Assembly (NCBI GenBank): GCA_914767885.1
Contig: CAJZBQ010000035.1
Coordinates: 124,001 to 188,000, forward strand
Direction of reading: 5' to 3'
Source: Blepharisma stoltei
Lineage: Eukaryota; Ciliophora; Heterotrichea; Heterotrichida; Blepharismidae
Length of the DNA stretch: 64,000 nucleotides
The notes beneath the pieces are model-generated. The model ran no database searches. It worked only from the letters and a program-made list of their open reading frames with translations, and was not told the DNA's origin. The position numbers and the translations under genes were made by a program. Shown piece by piece: positions 63,810-64,000 of the stretch. Positions within the stretch are counted from its first letter, which is position 1. Each line of letters begins with the position of its first letter.

Positions 63810-64000
63810 TTATTGCTCAGAATAATTCCTATGCGCAGCAAATGCATCAATTGCTTCAGTTAGTCTACCAACTTCTAAGTCTCTTTGATTTAATAGCTCG
63901 ATTTTCATCTTGGCGAACTGCCTCCTTTCCAGCTTATCCTGCTGCTCCTTTTCTATGAAACTTTGCAGCTGTTTTTTCAGGTCTAAGTTTTCTGATTTCA
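63810..64000 (-). CDS. C-terminus of a coiled-coil protein, 5' part beyond window
   Basis: The minus strand from the right edge reads KSENLDLKKQLQSFIEKEQQ, then DKLERRQFAKMKIELLNQRD, ending TEAIDAFAAHRNYSEQ and TAA at 63812-63810. Regular heptads indicate a coiled coil. Family unknown because only 63 codons are visible. Confidence 0.6.
   Translation of the reverse strand, partial: KSENLDLKKQLQSFIEKEQQDKLERRQFAKMKIELLNQRDLEVGRLTEAIDAFAAHRNYSEQ

Overview
This looks like germline (micronuclear) DNA of a heterotrich ciliate, most likely Blepharisma or a close relative. Three features read directly from the sequence support this. (1) UGA must be read as tryptophan: many conserved ORFs run through in-frame TGA at positions where Trp fits (WD40 repeats, FMO, protein kinase, globin-like genes), while TAA and TAG act as stops. 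(2) True introns are only 15-16 nt (GTAATTGTTAATTAG at 53610..53596; a 16-nt one at 59597..59612). (3) More than half of the genes are broken by AT-rich segments of about 40-740 bp. Removing them between two TA dinucleotides restores the reading frame and protein homology, which is how internal eliminated sequences (IESs) behave. All gene models below assume UGA=Trp and IES removal; with the boundaries given, all fully resolved complete models have lengths that are multiples of three. Exceptions are noted at the WD40-channel gene (in-frame TAG), the 5' junction of the 5151 gene, and the edge-truncated genes.

Layout: <1-4807 (-) giant secreted repeat protein; 5151-6957 (+) unknown; 8037-13289 (+) WD40-TRP-like channel; 14602-16451 (+) flavin monooxygenase; 16830-18050 (+) possible longin-like protein; 19483-18110 (-) PH-CAMK-like kinase; 23041-20282 and 25428-23386 (-) a paralogous pair with a C-terminal truncated-globin-like domain; 26478-27033 (+) Myb protein; 28487-28885 (+) C2H2 protein; small unknown genes 29080-31299; 31872-34215 (+) GH57 glycoside hydrolase; 35092-34318 (-) DsbA-like protein; 36043-35639 (-) BAP31-like protein; 36838-49225 (-) a decaying tandem array of three-finger C2H2 genes; 51594-49261 (-) coiled-coil/C1q-like protein; 51740-53015 (+) and 53844-53084 (-) unknowns; 54079-55012 (+) malectin; 55529-55197 (-) MGCC-type small protein; 55641-56891 (+) PDI-like protein; 57360-59345 LINE-like insertion; 59444-60174 (+) CCT-motif protein; 62671-60399 (-) eEF1A; 63348-63539 (+) eS30; 63810->64000 (-) coiled-coil C-terminus.

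Mobile DNA is the dominant theme. At least five MITE-like families (A-E) form many of the IESs. Family A (about 390 bp, TA-flanked, ends CTCC..CCGTGAGCGAACAAAA) matches what has been described as BogoMITEs. Family C retains a degenerate stretch resembling the C-terminus of pogo/Tigger-type DDE transposases. Family B makes 7-9 bp target duplications without TA. A set of GC-richer retroposons shares a 5' head around ATTAAAATGG and carries 10-18 bp target duplications; three lie inside protein genes, including eEF1A, and must be removed with the IES.

I see no rRNA, tRNA, CRISPR or operon structure. Genes are monocistronic with short AT-rich spacers. I could not run any search; family names come from motif recognition.
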